Origin: Streptosporangium becharense
Lineage (GTDB): Bacteria > Actinomycetota > Actinomycetes > Streptosporangiales > Streptosporangiaceae
Direction: 5' to 3'
NCBI RefSeq assembly: GCF_014204985.1
Contig: NZ_JACHMP010000001.1
Location: 1,488,001-1,552,000 of the forward strand
Length of the DNA stretch: 64,000 bases
Positions 20,123-30,467 of this stretch are shown piece after piece. The notes below the pieces were generated by a model. It had not been told where the DNA came from. It saw nothing but the letters and a program-made list of their open reading frames with translations, and searched no databases. A program made the translations under genes and the position numbers. Position 1 is the stretch's first letter, and each line of letters begins with the position of its first letter.

Positions 20123-20231
20123 CGACCCTCCATGCCGTACCTGATCACAGACAAGCATCCTTCAGTGATACAAGCGACAAAGCAACTTGAAGGCCATGTA
20201 TGCCCATTTTTGCCTTTTATGGCATATGAAA

Positions 20232-20261
20232 GGGCCGCTCCCGGAGGTTCGGGAGCGGCCC
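20232..20261 (-). terminator. Intrinsic terminator of gltBD
   Basis: A perfect 12-bp stem (GGGCCGCTCCCG) with a six-base loop, followed on the minus strand by TTTCAT, begins nine bases after the gltD stop. Confidence 0.88.
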
Positions 20262-20270
20262 CTGCGACTG

Positions 20271-21749
20271 TCAGACCAGCGGCCGGGCGGTCGGCGGGAT
20301 CGCGACCGGCAGGGCCGTCCGGCCGGTGAGGTAGCGGTCCACCGCGGAGGCGGCGGAGCGGCCCTCGGCGATCGCCCAGACGATCAGCGACTGCCCTCGG
20401 CCCGTGTCACCGGCGACGAAGACGCCCTCCAGCGACGACATGTAGTCGGCGTTCCTCGCCACGTTGCCCCGGGCGTCGAAGAACTCGCCGCCGGCGAGCC
20501 CGGCGAGGTCCTCCAGCAGTCCCTCCTTCTCCGGCCCGACGAAGCCCATCGACAGCGTGACCAGCTCGGCCGGGATCTCCCGCTCGGTGCCGGGCACCGG
20601 CCGGAACCCGGTCTGCGGGCCCTCCACCTCGACCAGGCGCAGCGCCCGGACGTTGCCGTCGGCGTCGCCGACGAACTCGGTGGTGGAGACCGCGTAGACC
20701 CGGTCGCCGCCCCCGTCCGCCAGCTCCTCGTGGGCACTCTCCATCTTGAACAAGATGGGGAACGTCGGCCACGGCTGGTTGCCGGGACGCTCCGCCGGAG
20801 GCTGGGGCATGATCTCCAGCTGGGTGACCGAGGCCGCCCCCTGCCGGATCGCGGTGCCGATGCAGTCGGCGCCGGTGTCACCGCCGCCGATCACCACGAC
20901 GTGCTTGCCCTCGGCGCTGATCGGCGAGACCGGGAAGTCGCCCTCCTGGACCTTGTTGGCCGGCGGCAGGTACTCCATCGCCTGGTAGATGCCCGCCAGG
21001 TCGCGTCCGGCGACGGGCAGGTCGCGCCACCGGGTCGCGCCACCGGCCAGGACGACCGCGTCGAACTCCTCGCGGAGCCGGGCGGCGGTGATGTCGATGC
21101 CGACGTTGACGCCGGTGCGGAACTCGGTGCCCTCGGCCCGCATCTGGGCCAGCCGGCGGTCGATGTGCCGCTTCTCCATCTTGAACTCGGGGATCCCGTA
21201 GCGCAGCAGGCCGCCGATCCGGTCGGCGCGCTCGAACACCACCACGTCATGCCCCGCCCGGGTGAGCTGCTGGGCGGCGGCCAGGCCGGCGGGGCCCGAA
21301 CCGACGACCGCGACCCGCTTTCCGGTCCTGGAGGCCGGCGGCTGCGGGGTGACCCAGCCCTCCGCGAAGGCCCGGTCGATGATCTCCACCTCGACCCGCT
21401 TGATCGTCACCGGGTCGGAGTTGATCCCGAGCACGCACGCCGCCTCACACGGAGCCGGGCACAGGCGGCCGGTGAACTCCGGGAAGTTGTTGGTGGCGTG
21501 CAGACGCTCGGCGGCCTCCCGCCAGTCGTCCCGGTAGACCAGGTCGTTCCACTCGGGGATCAGGTTGCCCAGCGGGCAGCCGTTGTGACAGAAGGGGATG
21601 CCGCAGTCCATGCACCGGGACGCCTGCTTGGCGAGCGCCGGCCGGGGGAAGTCCTCGTAGACTTCCCTCCAGTCGCGGATGCGCACGTCCACCGGGCGGC
21701 GCGCCGGCAGCTCGCGCCCGTGAGTGAGGAAACCCTTGGGGTCTGCCAT
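20271..21749 (-). CDS. gltD: Glutamate synthase small subunit
   Basis: A 492-residue FAD/NADPH-dependent subunit that passes electrons from NADPH to GltB. The N-terminal region holds the Cys motifs of the two iron-sulfur clusters (CMDCGIPFC...GCPLGN and CPAPCEAAC). The FAD-binding motif is VAVVGSGPAGLAAAQQL and the NADPH-binding motif is VVVIGGGDTGADCIGTA. The C-terminal GVFVAGDTGRGQSLIVWAI completes the FAD site. Start ATG 21749 has GGGAGG eight bases upstream. It follows gltB by 14 bases and ends at a strong terminator. Confidence 0.97.
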   Translation of the reverse strand: MADPKGFLTHGRELPARRPVDVRIRDWREVYEDFPRPALAKQASRCMDCGIPFCHNGCPLGNLIPEWNDLVYRDDWREAAERLHATNNFPEFTGRLCPAPCEAACVLGINSDPVTIKRVEVEIIDRAFAEGWVTPQPPASRTGKRVAVVGSGPAGLAAAQQLTRAGHDVVVFERADRIGGLLRYGIPEFKMEKRHIDRRLAQMRAEGTEFRTGVNVGIDITAARLREEFDAVVLAGGATRWRDLPVAGRDLAGIYQAMEYLPPANKVQEGDFPVSPISAEGKHVVVIGGGDTGADCIGTAIRQGAASVTQLEIMPQPPAERPGNQPWPTFPILFKMESAHEELADGGGDRVYAVSTTEFVGDADGNVRALRLVEVEGPQTGFRPVPGTEREIPAELVTLSMGFVGPEKEGLLEDLAGLAGGEFFDARGNVARNADYMSSLEGVFVAGDTGRGQSLIVWAIAEGRSAASAVDRYLTGRTALPVAIPPTARPLV

Positions 21750-21763
21750 CGGTCGTACCTCCC

Positions 21764-24700
21764 TTATCCCTGAACCGCGGCGGTCATGACGGCCTCGTCG
21801 ATGTCGCGGCCTTCCAGCCGCGCCGACTCGGCGGCCCGCAGGACCCGCTTGTAGTCCGTCGGCATGATCTTGCTGAACCGGGACGGGTCCCAGTCGGCGA
21901 CGAGCGTCTTGGCGACCGTCGAGCCGGTCTCCGCCAGGTGCGCCTCGACGACCTCGCGGAGCGCCTCGGAGTCGGCCTCGGTCAGCTCCTCGATCTCCAC
22001 CATCTCGCGGTTGACCCGTGCGACGTCGAGGTCGAGCAGGTAGGCGACGCCGCCCGACATGCCCGCCGCGAAGTTGCGGCCGGTCGGGCCGAGGACGACC
22101 ACCCTGCCGCCCGTCATGTACTCGCAACCGTGGTCGCCGACGCCCTCGACCACCGCGGTGGCGCCGGAGTTGCGGACGCAGAACCGCTCCCCCGCGACGC
22201 CGCGGATGAACGCCTCACCGGAGGTCGCGCCGTACAGGGCGACGTTGCCGGCGATGATGTGGCCGTCCAGCGGCGCCTCGTCGTGCGGCTGGATCGCGAT
22301 CCGGCCGCCGGACAGGCCCTTGCCGACGTAGTCGTTGGCGTCGCCGGTCAGCCGCAGCGTGACGCCCCGGGGCAGGAAGGCCCCGAAGGAGTTGCCCGCC
22401 GAACCGGTGAAGCGCACGTCGATGGTGTTGTCGGGCAGGCCCGCACCGCCGTACCGCTTGGTCACCTCGTGGCCGAGCATGGTGCCGACCGTCCGGTTGA
22501 CGTTACGGATGGGCAGGTCGAGCGTGACCCGGGAGCCGTCCTTGAGCGCACCCTCGGCGAGCTGGATCAGCGTGTTGTCCAGCGCCTTGTCCAGGCCGTG
22601 GTCCTGCTCGACCGTGCGGCGCAGCGCGGCGTCGGCGGGCAGCTCGGGCTGGTGCAGGATCGGCGCCAGGTCCAGGCCGGACGCCTTCCAGTGGTTCTCG
22701 GCCGCGGTGGTGTCCAGCAGCTCGGCATGGCCGATGGCCTCGTCCAGGCTGCGGAAACCCAGCTCGGCGAGGTACTCGCGGATCTCCTCGGCGATGAACT
22801 CGAAGAAGTTGACCACGAACTCCGGCTTGCCGCTGAAGCGCCTGCGCAGCTCGGGGTTCTGGGTGGCCACGCCGACCGGGCAGGTGTCCAGGTGGCACAC
22901 GCGCATCATCACGCAGCCGGAGACGACCAGCGGGGCGGTGGCGAAACCGTACTCCTCCGCCCCCAGCAGCGCCGCGATGACCACGTCGCGGCCGGTCTTG
23001 AGCTGTCCGTCCACCTGCACCACGATGCGGTCGCGCAGGCCGTTGAGCAGCAGCGTCTGCTGGGTCTCGGCCAGCCCGAGCTCCCAGGGGGCGCCCGCGT
23101 GCTTGAGCGAGGTCAGCGGGGAGGCCCCGGTGCCGCCGTCGTGACCGGAGATCAGCACGACGTCCGCGTGGGCCTTGGACACGCCCGCCGCGACCGTGCC
23201 GACGCCGACCTCGGCCACGAGCTTGACGTGCACGCGGGCGGCCGGGTTGGAGTTCTTCAGGTCGTGGATGAGCTGGGCGAGGTCCTCGATGGAGTAGATG
23301 TCGTGGTGCGGCGGCGGCGAGATGAGGCCGACGCCCGGGGTGGAGTGCCGGGTCTTGGCGATCCACGGGTAGACCTTGTGGCCGGGCAGCTGGCCGCCCT
23401 CGCCGGGCTTGGCGCCCTGGGCCATCTTGATCTGCAGGTCGTCGGCGTTGACCAGGTACTCCGAGGTCACGCCGAAGCGGCCGGAGGCCACCTGCTTGAT
23501 GGCCGAGCGGCGGGTGGGGTCGTAGAGCCGCTCGGGGTCCTCGCCGCCCTCACCGGTGTTGGACTTGGCACCCAGCCGGTTCATCGCGATGGCGAGGGTC
23601 TCGTGCGCCTCCATCGAGATGGAGCCGTACGACATGGCGCCGGTGGAGAACCGCTTGACGATCTCGCTGACCGGCTCGACCTCGTCGATCGGTACCGGTT
23701 CCCGGACGCCCTCCCTGAACCTGAACAGGCCGCGCAGCGTCATGAGCCTCTCGGCCTGGGAGTCCACCAGCCCGGTGTACTCCTTGAAGATCTCGTAACG
23801 GCGCGAGCGGGTGGCGTGCTGGAGCTTGAAGACGGTCTCGGGGTTGAACAGGTGCGGCTCGCCCTCGCGACGCCACTGGTACTCGCCGCCGACCTCCAGG
23901 CGGCGGTGGGCGTTCTCGACGCGCGGGTAGGCCCGCCGGTGGCGCAGCGCCACCTCCTGGGCCAGGACGTCGAACCCGATACCGCCCAGGCGGGACGTGG
24001 TACCGGTGAAGCAGGCGTCGACGACCTCCCTGCCCAGGCCGAGCGCCTCGAAGATCTGCGCGCCGGTGTAGGAGGCGACCGTGGACACCCCCATCTTGGA
24101 CATGATCTTCAGCACGCCCTTGCCGTACGCCTTGATGAGGTTGCGCACGGCCTTGTGCCGGTCGACCGCCAGGACGCCGGTGTCCACCATGTCCTCGACG
24201 GTCTCGATGGCGAGGTAGGGGTTGATCGCACCCGCGCCGTAGCCGATGAGGAGCGCCATGTGGTGCGCCTCCCGGGCCTCGCCGGTCTCGATGACCAGCC
24301 CGACCCTGGTGCGGGTCTTCTCCGCGATGAGGTGGTGGTGGACCGCGCCGGTGAGCAGCAGCGACGGGATCGGCGCCAGCGTCTCGGAGGAGCCGCGGTC
24401 CGACAGGACGATGATCCGAGCCCCGCCCCGGATCGCCGCGGAGACCTCGGCGCGGATCTCCTCCAGGCGGCGCAGCAGCGCCTCCCCGCCGCCCGCGACC
24501 TCGTACAGGCCACTGACGACGCGCGGCTGGAAGCCCGGCAGCGCACCCTCGTCGTTGATGTGGATGATCTTCGCGAGCTCGTCGTTGTCGATCACCGGGT
24601 AGGGCAGCACCAGCTGGCGGCAGGAGGCCGGGCCCGGGTCGAGCAGGTTGCCCTCGGGGCCGAGGGTGCTGGCCAGCGAGGTGACCAGCTCCTCGCGGAT

Positions 24701-26269
24701 CGCGTCCAGCGGCGGGTTGGTGACCTGCGCGAACAACTGGCTGAAGTAGTCGAACAGCAGCCGGGGCTTCTCGCTGAGCACGGCGACGGGGGTGTCGGTG
24801 CCCATGGAGCCGATCGGCTCGGCGCCCGTGGCCGCCATCGGCGTCAGGATGATCCGCAGCTCTTCCTCGGTGTAGCCGAAGGTCTGCTGCCGCTTGATCA
24901 GCGCCTCGTGGGTCGGGACCTCGTGCGAGCGGGCGGGCAGCTCCTCGAAGCGGACCAGCCCGGCGTGCAGCCAGTCCTCGTAGGGCAGCTCGGCCGCGAG
25001 CTCGGCCTTGATCTCGTCGTCCTCGATGATCTTCCCGAGCGCGGTGTCGATCAGGAACATCCTGCCCGGCTGCAGGCGGCCCTTGCGGACCACCTGCTCG
25101 GGGGCGATGTCCAGCACGCCCGCCTCGGAGGCCAGCACGACCAGGCCGTCGGCGGTGACCCAGAACCGTCCCGGACGCAGGCCGTTGCGGTCGAGGACCG
25201 CGCCGACCAGGGTGCCGTCGGAGAAGGTGATGGAGGCGGGGCCGTCCCACGCCTCCATCAGGGTGGAGTGGAACTCGTAGAACGCCCGCCGCGCGGGGTC
25301 CATCTCGGTGTGGTTCTCCCACGCCTCGGGGATCATCATCAGCACCGCGTGCGGCAGCTTACGCCCGGCGAGGTGGAGCAGCTCCAGCGTCTCGTCGAAG
25401 GAGGCGGTGTCGGAGCCGTCCGGGTCGCAGATCGGGAAGAGCCGCGACAGCTCACCCGGGATGTTCGCGGTGGCCAGCATCGCCTCGCGGGCCCGCATCC
25501 AGTTGCGGTTGCCCTTGACCGTGTTGATCTCACCGTTGTGGGCGACGTAGCGGTACGGGTGCGCCAGCGGCCACGAGGGGAAGGTGTTGGTCGAGAAACG
25601 CGAGTGGACCAGCGAGATCGCGGTCTCGTAGCGCTCGTCGGTCAGGTCGGGGAAGAACCGCTCGACCTGCATCGGGGTGAGCATGCCCTTGTAGACGATC
25701 GTCCGGGAGCTCAGCGAGGGGAAGTAGACGCGCGCCTCGTGCTCGGCCCGCTTGCGCAGGCAGAAGGCCAGCCGGTCCAGCGCGAGGCCGCTCTCGCCGT
25801 TCGGCGAGGCGACGAAGATCTGCCGGAAGAACGGCATGACGGCGCGGGCACTGGGGCCGGGCAGCGTCACGTCGGTCGGGACGTCGCGCCAGCCGAGGAC
25901 CGTCAGGCCCTCATCCGCCGCGATCTCCTCGATCGTCCGCACCGCACTCTCGCGCGCCTCGGCGTCGGCCGGCAGGAAGGCCGTGCCGGCGGCGTACGAG
26001 CCCGCTCCGGGCAGCGGGAAGTCCACCACCGCACGGAAGAAGGCATCCGGGATCTGCGTCAGGATTCCGGCGCCGTCGCCGGTGTCCGGTTCGCTACCCT
26101 GGGCCCCCCGGTGATCAAGGTTGCACAGCGCGGTCAGAGCCTTCTCGACGATGTCGTGGCTACGGCGACCGGCCACATCCGCGACCATGGCGACACCGCA
26201 GGCGTCGTGCTCGTGCGAGGGGTGGTAAAGGCCCTGAGGCTCGGGAAAGCCGAGGTGGGCAGCAGGCAT
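21764..26269 (-). CDS. gltB: Glutamate synthase large subunit
   Basis: A 1501-residue enzyme that makes two glutamates from glutamine and 2-oxoglutarate. Cys24 (HDACGVAM) is the expected N-terminal nucleophile after removal of a 23-residue propeptide, starting the class II glutaminase domain. The central and FMN-binding domains follow ([38 protein letters not shown]), then the 3Fe-4S Cys cluster [15 protein letters not shown] and the C-terminal beta-helix ([25 protein letters not shown] repeats). Start ATG 26269 has GGGAGG close upstream. Together with gltD and a GS-like gene near 47 kb this supports ammonium assimilation, although the GS-like enzyme may be specialised. Confidence 0.97.
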   Translation of the reverse strand: MPAAHLGFPEPQGLYHPSHEHDACGVAMVADVAGRRSHDIVEKALTALCNLDHRGAQGSEPDTGDGAGILTQIPDAFFRAVVDFPLPGAGSYAAGTAFLPADAEARESAVRTIEEIAADEGLTVLGWRDVPTDVTLPGPSARAVMPFFRQIFVASPNGESGLALDRLAFCLRKRAEHEARVYFPSLSSRTIVYKGMLTPMQVERFFPDLTDERYETAISLVHSRFSTNTFPSWPLAHPYRYVAHNGEINTVKGNRNWMRAREAMLATANIPGELSRLFPICDPDGSDTASFDETLELLHLAGRKLPHAVLMMIPEAWENHTEMDPARRAFYEFHSTLMEAWDGPASITFSDGTLVGAVLDRNGLRPGRFWVTADGLVVLASEAGVLDIAPEQVVRKGRLQPGRMFLIDTALGKIIEDDEIKAELAAELPYEDWLHAGLVRFEELPARSHEVPTHEALIKRQQTFGYTEEELRIILTPMAATGAEPIGSMGTDTPVAVLSEKPRLLFDYFSQLFAQVTNPPLDAIREELVTSLASTLGPEGNLLDPGPASCRQLVLPYPVIDNDELAKIIHINDEGALPGFQPRVVSGLYEVAGGGEALLRRLEEIRAEVSAAIRGGARIIVLSDRGSSETLAPIPSLLLTGAVHHHLIAEKTRTRVGLVIETGEAREAHHMALLIGYGAGAINPYLAIETVEDMVDTGVLAVDRHKAVRNLIKAYGKGVLKIMSKMGVSTVASYTGAQIFEALGLGREVVDACFTGTTSRLGGIGFDVLAQEVALRHRRAYPRVENAHRRLEVGGEYQWRREGEPHLFNPETVFKLQHATRSRRYEIFKEYTGLVDSQAERLMTLRGLFRFREGVREPVPIDEVEPVSEIVKRFSTGAMSYGSISMEAHETLAIAMNRLGAKSNTGEGGEDPERLYDPTRRSAIKQVASGRFGVTSEYLVNADDLQIKMAQGAKPGEGGQLPGHKVYPWIAKTRHSTPGVGLISPPPHHDIYSIEDLAQLIHDLKNSNPAARVHVKLVAEVGVGTVAAGVSKAHADVVLISGHDGGTGASPLTSLKHAGAPWELGLAETQQTLLLNGLRDRIVVQVDGQLKTGRDVVIAALLGAEEYGFATAPLVVSGCVMMRVCHLDTCPVGVATQNPELRRRFSGKPEFVVNFFEFIAEEIREYLAELGFRSLDEAIGHAELLDTTAAENHWKASGLDLAPILHQPELPADAALRRTVEQDHGLDKALDNTLIQLAEGALKDGSRVTLDLPIRNVNRTVGTMLGHEVTKRYGGAGLPDNTIDVRFTGSAGNSFGAFLPRGVTLRLTGDANDYVGKGLSGGRIAIQPHDEAPLDGHIIAGNVALYGATSGEAFIRGVAGERFCVRNSGATAVVEGVGDHGCEYMTGGRVVVLGPTGRNFAAGMSGGVAYLLDLDVARVNREMVEIEELTEADSEALREVVEAHLAETGSTVAKTLVADWDPSRFSKIMPTDYKRVLRAAESARLEGRDIDEAVMTAAVQG

Positions 26270-26467
26270 TGAATCCCTCCCGTCGTCTTGCTTCGCTGGA
26301 ACAAGCAAGGGACGACGTTGGCCCTGCTGCGTGGTGGGTAGAGATTACCGTACCCTGTCGGTTACCTGCCTACCCGGTCTCGATAGCACTCATTTCGCCT
26401 GGTTCGGCCAACACGCCGCGGCCGCTCCCGCATTCCCGCGGGCCCCGCCGTGCCCGCCGTCCGGCTC

Positions 26468-26473
26468 TAAGGT
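26468..26473 (+). promoter_or_regulatory. Candidate -10 box of the BpsA-like gene, leaderless spacing
   Basis: TAAGGT is followed by six bases (GGGCCA) and the ATG at 26480. No -35 is evident. Confidence 0.5.
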
Positions 26474-26479
26474 GGGCCA

Positions 26480-28222
26480 ATGGAATCGAGCAGCCCCGCC
26501 GGACCGACCGGCGCCAGCGCCGCAGGCAGGCCGGACACGCCAGACACGCCGGGCGTGCCGACGCGGCCCGCGACCCCGGAGAACCCCGCCGGAACCGGCG
26601 TTCCGCACGACCCGGTGACGGAACTGCTCGCGCGGGCGGGCGTGGACGGCAGGCGGCCGCGCGGGGTGCTGGCGGCGCTGGGCGAGGGCCGCTGGTGGAC
26701 CCTCGGCGATCTCGTCCGCCGGACCGCGACCTCCCGGCGGACCGTGGAGGCGCTGCTGCGCGCGGTGGAACCGGAGCTGGAGCGGTCCGGCGACCGCTTC
26801 CGCCTCCCCGCACCGCCGCCGTCGGCGGGCGTGAGGAGTCTCACACCGGCCGATCCGGTGGAGCACCTGCTCGCCGGCCACACGGACCTCGTCGCGCGCC
26901 TGGACGAGCTGATCGCCAAGGCCCCGCGGGGGCGCCACACGCTGGACCACGTGGCCGCGACCGGCGAGACCGTGGTGCGGCGGGCCCTGCTGATGGACGC
27001 CCGGTTCTGGCTGGACGGCGCCCGGCTGCTGTGCGTCGGCGACCACGACCTGACCTCGCTGGCGACCGCGATGCTCCACCCCGGCGTCGAGGTCGCCGTC
27101 GTCGACGTCGACGAGCGCATCCTCGGCTACATCGCCGGCCACGCCGACCGGCTCGGCCTCGCCGTGCGCACCCGCTGGGCCGACCTCCGCCTGGGGCTGC
27201 CCGCCTCCGTGCAGGGCTGGGCCGACCTGGCGATCACCGACCCGCCCTACACCCCCGAGGGGGTCGGGCTGTTCGTCGCCCGAGGCGCGGAGGGGCTGCG
27301 CGACCGCGAGCAGGGCCGGATCCTGCTTGCGTACGGCGCGAGCGAGCGCACCCCCGCCCTCGCACTGAAGGTGCAGCAGGCCCTGTCCCGGCTGAACCTG
27401 CTCAGCGAGGCCGTCTACCCCGACTTCAACCGTTACCTCGGTGCGGAGGCCATCGGCTCGGCCGCCGACCTGTACGTCCTGCGTCCCACCACGAAGACCT
27501 GGCCGGCCGTGACCGCCCGGGTCGAGTCCTCCGGCACCGCCATCTACACGCAGGGCCCGCAGTCGGTGGAGTCCGCGGGCTCCTCTCCCGCCGTGTCTCC
27601 CGCCGTGTCTCCCACGGTGTCCCCCGCCGTGCCCGGCGAGACCGGCGATGGTTTCGCACCGCAGGTGCTGGTCGGCGAGTGGCCCCGCGACCTGCTGCCC
27701 AAGGTTCCCCGGACCCGGCTGGCGACCTGGCTGGCCAAGCCGCACGCCGGCGACCCGGAGCGGGTGGCGGTCGCCGTGCCGGCCGGGCTGGAGGCGGCGC
27801 TGCCCCGGCTGCTGCTGGCCACCCGAGCCCGTGAGGTCCGCCTCACGCTGGCCGCCCCGCCCCGGGACCTGCCCGCCGACCTGCTGTCGGCCGTCTACCG
27901 GCTCACCGTCGACGGCCGGACCGTGCGCGCCGTCCGGCTGCCGGCCCCCGAGACGGACGCGGACCGGGTGCTGCGCCGCATCCTGGACAACGCGCACGGC
28001 AAGCTCGCCAACACCTGGCGCGAGGCCCTCACCAGGTCGGGGAGCGGGCTGACGAAGAAGCAGGCCCGCGCGGTCGTCGCCGGCGTCGCTCCCTGGGCGG
28101 GCGACGTCACCGTGCTGGAGCTGCCCGCCCATCGCCTGCGCGAGCTGCCGGCCGCGGTGGCCCGCTCCCTCGACGCGGCGGGCACGGCCGCGGGAGCGGG
28201 GTCAGACCGGGACGACGCGTGA
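26480..28222 (+). CDS. BpsA-type aminopropyltransferase-like protein with extra C-terminal region
   Basis: A 580-residue protein related to the N4-bis(aminopropyl)spermidine synthase family of thermophiles, which makes branched polyamines from spermidine and decarboxylated SAM. A disordered Pro-rich N-terminus (1-45) precedes a winged-helix-like region (about 60-110). The Rossmann-type core carries VGDHD (186-190), VVDVDER (207-213) and the acidic active-site motif ITDPPY (252-257). A Ser-Pro-Ala-Val repeat linker (about 368-385) leads to a region of about 190 residues that I cannot assign; archaeal BpsA is about 350 residues and lacks it. The fold could also support another small-molecule or nucleic-acid methyltransferase activity. 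It is divergent from gltB. Confidence 0.75.
   Translation: MESSSPAGPTGASAAGRPDTPDTPGVPTRPATPENPAGTGVPHDPVTELLARAGVDGRRPRGVLAALGEGRWWTLGDLVRRTATSRRTVEALLRAVEPELERSGDRFRLPAPPPSAGVRSLTPADPVEHLLAGHTDLVARLDELIAKAPRGRHTLDHVAATGETVVRRALLMDARFWLDGARLLCVGDHDLTSLATAMLHPGVEVAVVDVDERILGYIAGHADRLGLAVRTRWADLRLGLPASVQGWADLAITDPPYTPEGVGLFVARGAEGLRDREQGRILLAYGASERTPALALKVQQALSRLNLLSEAVYPDFNRYLGAEAIGSAADLYVLRPTTKTWPAVTARVESSGTAIYTQGPQSVESAGSSPAVSPAVSPTVSPAVPGETGDGFAPQVLVGEWPRDLLPKVPRTRLATWLAKPHAGDPERVAVAVPAGLEAALPRLLLATRAREVRLTLAAPPRDLPADLLSAVYRLTVDGRTVRAVRLPAPETDADRVLRRILDNAHGKLANTWREALTRSGSGLTKKQARAVVAGVAPWAGDVTVLELPAHRLRELPAAVARSLDAAGTAAGAGSDRDDA
27584..27631. repeat. Four 12-bp units in the linker of the BpsA-like gene
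   Basis: Units of TCTCCCGCCGTG (two exact, two diverged) encode SPAV-SPAV-SPTV-SPAV. Copy number could vary in frame. Confidence 0.8.
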
Positions 28223-28262
28223 GACGGGAGGGGGCAGCGGAGCCCGGCACCGTCGGCGGCCG

Positions 28263-28883
28263 TCAGCGCAGCAGGCGGCGCTGGATGACCAGGCCGACGC
28301 CGTCGACCGCCACCTGCGGGTAGGTGAGGTCCGCCTTCGTACCGGAGACCGCCGGGCCGACCCAGCTCACCGTGACGTAGTGGCCCAGAGCGCGGGCCTG
28401 GGCCCAGCTGCGGGGGGCGTCGAAGCCCTCGGGTGTTCCGGGGGCGGGCCGGACGAACCCGTCGCCCTTGAAGGCCGCCACGAGCCGGTCGGCTGCGGCG
28501 GAGTCGGCGAGGTTGAAGATGAGGAACTGGCCGGTGACCTTCCCGTCGGCGGTGGCGTAGCGGGCGCGGAGCACCTGCGTGCACCCGGCCAGCGCGTCCG
28601 CCGCGGCTCCCCACACGGCCTCGGCGCAGTCGTCGAGGGACTCGGTGTCCTTGCGCTCCAGCGTGACCTCACCGGCCGTCACCGACGCGCCGGGGAACAT
28701 CTCCGCCGCGGTCAGCGGCTCGGGGTCGAGGGCACGGGTCGCGATCGGCGCGTAGTGGGCCGTGCTGGACTCGGCCCGGAAGACGGCCGGGCGGACGTCT
28801 GCGGTGCCGTCCCCCAGCCACAGGAAGGCCGCCGCCCCGGCGGCCACGACCAGCACGGCCACGCCGGCGATCCACTTGCGCAT
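28263..28883 (-). CDS. Membrane-anchored extracytoplasmic protein of unknown family (paralogue A)
   Basis: A 206-residue protein with one N-terminal membrane anchor (WIAGVAVLVVAAGAAAFLWL) and an outside domain. It shares an ordered set of motifs with the upstream neighbour at 28921-29751: a VTLER/L strand, D-C-A-x-A-VWG, GCTQ, Y-x-x-ADG, FNL-x-D-x-x-x-ADRLVA, GHY and RR near the end. The two conserved Cys (in DDCAEAVWG and AGCTQ) could form a disulfide. I know no characterised family and assign no function. A TAGGCT box lies eight bases before the ATG, so it may have its own promoter. Confidence 0.75.
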   Translation of the reverse strand: MRKWIAGVAVLVVAAGAAAFLWLGDGTADVRPAVFRAESSTAHYAPIATRALDPEPLTAAEMFPGASVTAGEVTLERKDTESLDDCAEAVWGAAADALAGCTQVLRARYATADGKVTGQFLIFNLADSAAADRLVAAFKGDGFVRPAPGTPEGFDAPRSWAQARALGHYVTVSWVGPAVSGTKADLTYPQVAVDGVGLVIQRRLLR

Positions 28884-28920
28884 GACGAGTGAGCCTACTG
28901 CGGCGGACGACGCGCCGGGG

Positions 28921-29751
28921 CTACGGCGAGCCGTCGGTGACGGCGACGACGCGGCGGAAGATCGCCTTCTCCACGCCGCGGACCGTCAGGGAGAGCGAGA
29001 CGAAGTCGTCGCGGGGCCCCGGGTCGGCGCCGTCGGCCCTCCCGATCCAGACCAGGGCCGCGTAGTGACCCATGGCGTGCCCGCTGGACTCGGTGTGGCC
29101 GCCGGTCGGGAAGGTCGCCCGGCCCGTCTGGAGCGGATGGACCCAGCCGCCGCGGTACAGGGTGGTCAGCTCCGCCACGAGCCGGTCGGCCGAGGCGGCG
29201 TCGCGGAGGTTGAACAAGGTGTACTGGGCGACGTAGCGGCCGTCGGCGCTGACGTAAAGGCCCCGGGCCGCCTGCGTGCAGCCGCCGCCGGCGAGCAGGT
29301 CGACGAGCCCCTGGCCCCAGACCGCCGCCGCGCAGTCGGTCTCCAGGCCGGTGCCGGCCAGCCGGAGCGTGACCTTGCCCTCCTTGAGGGTCTTGGTGGG
29401 AAAGAGCTCCTTGAGCGTCACCGGCTTGGAATCGGACGTGCTCTGCGCGAGCGGCGCGAACACCTTCGACGACGCCCACGCCTGGTAGGTGTCGGGCCGT
29501 GGCTGGGTGACGACGGCCGCGCCGGCGGCGGCCCGCTCGGGTGCGCGGTCGCCGCCGAGCCCCTCGATCACCACGATGAGCCCCACCACGGTGACCAGCA
29601 CGCCGGCCACCGAGGCGAGGACCACCAGCACCCGCTGCTGCATCGGGGTCAGACCCCATTCCTCCAGCAGAGGGATGCTCCAGCTCTCCTCCTTGCCGGA
29701 GGAGCGGCGGCGTTTGCGCGTGGGGGTGGGGGTGGGGGTGGGGGTGGTCAC
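28921..29751 (-). CDS. Membrane-anchored extracytoplasmic protein of unknown family (paralogue B)
   Basis: A 276-residue protein. A Thr-Pro dipeptide run and a basic stretch (RKRRRSSGK) form the cytoplasmic N-terminus. One membrane segment follows (VLVVLASVAGVLVTVVGLIVV), then an outside domain with the same motif series as paralogue A, including TDCAAAVWG and GGCTQA. Start GTG 29751 overlaps the stop of the VIT gene by four bases (GTGA), with GGGAGG upstream, so it is translationally coupled to the transporter. Longer readings run into the VIT gene. Confidence 0.78.
   Translation of the reverse strand: MTTPTPTPTPTRKRRRSSGKEESWSIPLLEEWGLTPMQQRVLVVLASVAGVLVTVVGLIVVIEGLGGDRAPERAAAGAAVVTQPRPDTYQAWASSKVFAPLAQSTSDSKPVTLKELFPTKTLKEGKVTLRLAGTGLETDCAAAVWGQGLVDLLAGGGCTQAARGLYVSADGRYVAQYTLFNLRDAASADRLVAELTTLYRGGWVHPLQTGRATFPTGGHTESSGHAMGHYAALVWIGRADGADPGPRDDFVSLSLTVRGVEKAIFRRVVAVTDGSP
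29721..29744 (+). repeat. Four TGGGGG units; possible G-quadruplex
   Basis: Four runs of five G separated by single T lie on the plus strand and encode the Thr-Pro run at the start of paralogue B on the minus strand. The strand is the template for that gene. Confidence 0.85.
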
Positions 29752-30467
29752 AGTCCGGTCCCTCCCAGCAGGTTGCCCAGAGCGAAGGTCAGCCCGGCCG
29801 CGACCACCCCGACGAGGAGCTGGCGCAGCCCGCTGTACCACCAGCTGCGCGCGGTGACCCGGGAGACCAGCGCTCCCGCGCCGAACAGGGACAGGCAGGA
29901 GAGCACCGCCGAGGCCACCAGGCTGGTGACCCCCAGTAGGTACGGCAGAAGCGGCAGGATCGCGCCAACGCTGAAGGACAGGAACGAGGAGAACGCCGCG
30001 GTCCTGGGTGAGGGCAGATCGCGGGGGGTGACGCCGAGCTCAGCCTCGGTGTGCACCTCAAGTGCCTTGGCGGGATCCCGGGAGATCTGCCGGGCCACCT
30101 CGGCCGCCACGGCGGGCTCGACGCCGCGGGCCTCGTACAGCTGGGCGAGCTCCTGCTGTTCGGCGTCGGGGTGGCGTTCCAGCTCACGCCGCTCGACGTC
30201 GATCTCGGCCAGGGCGAGCTCCCGCTGGCTGGCCACCGAGACGTACTCGCCGCCGGCCATGGAGAACGCGCCGGCCGCCAGACCGGCCACACCGGCGAGT
30301 ACGACGACCTTGGTGCTGTCGGTGCCGCCGGCGACCCCCGCGATCAGGGCGAAGTTGGAGACGAGGCCGTCCATCGCACCGAACACCGACGGCCGCAGCC
30401 AGCCGCCGTTGACGTCGCGGTGCTGGTGGTGGATCTCGGCGCGGTCGCCCGCGCCGCCTGCGCTCAT
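29748..30467 (-). CDS. VIT1/CCC1-family iron/manganese transporter
   Basis: A 239-residue membrane protein of the VIT1/CCC1 family, which in other organisms exports Fe(II) or Mn(II) from the cytosol. The family hallmark is seen in WLRPSVFGAMDGLVSNFALI and the glycine-rich first helices (AGVAGLAAGAFSMAGGEYVS). A long acidic, charged cytoplasmic domain (about 85-145) follows, then the last three helices. The ATG overlaps the lgt stop by four bases (ATGA), and its own stop overlaps the next gene. It is thus coupled to lgt upstream and to an unknown outside protein downstream. Confidence 0.88.
   Translation of the reverse strand: MSAGGAGDRAEIHHQHRDVNGGWLRPSVFGAMDGLVSNFALIAGVAGGTDSTKVVVLAGVAGLAAGAFSMAGGEYVSVASQRELALAEIDVERRELERHPDAEQQELAQLYEARGVEPAVAAEVARQISRDPAKALEVHTEAELGVTPRDLPSPRTAAFSSFLSFSVGAILPLLPYLLGVTSLVASAVLSCLSLFGAGALVSRVTARSWWYSGLRQLLVGVVAAGLTFALGNLLGGTGL

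Noticed and set aside
21938..26272. Open frame of 1444 codons on the plus strand
   Set aside because: It is antisense to gltB, and its protein is Gly/Asp/Val/Arg-rich without domains. Long antisense frames are a by-product of extreme GC bias.
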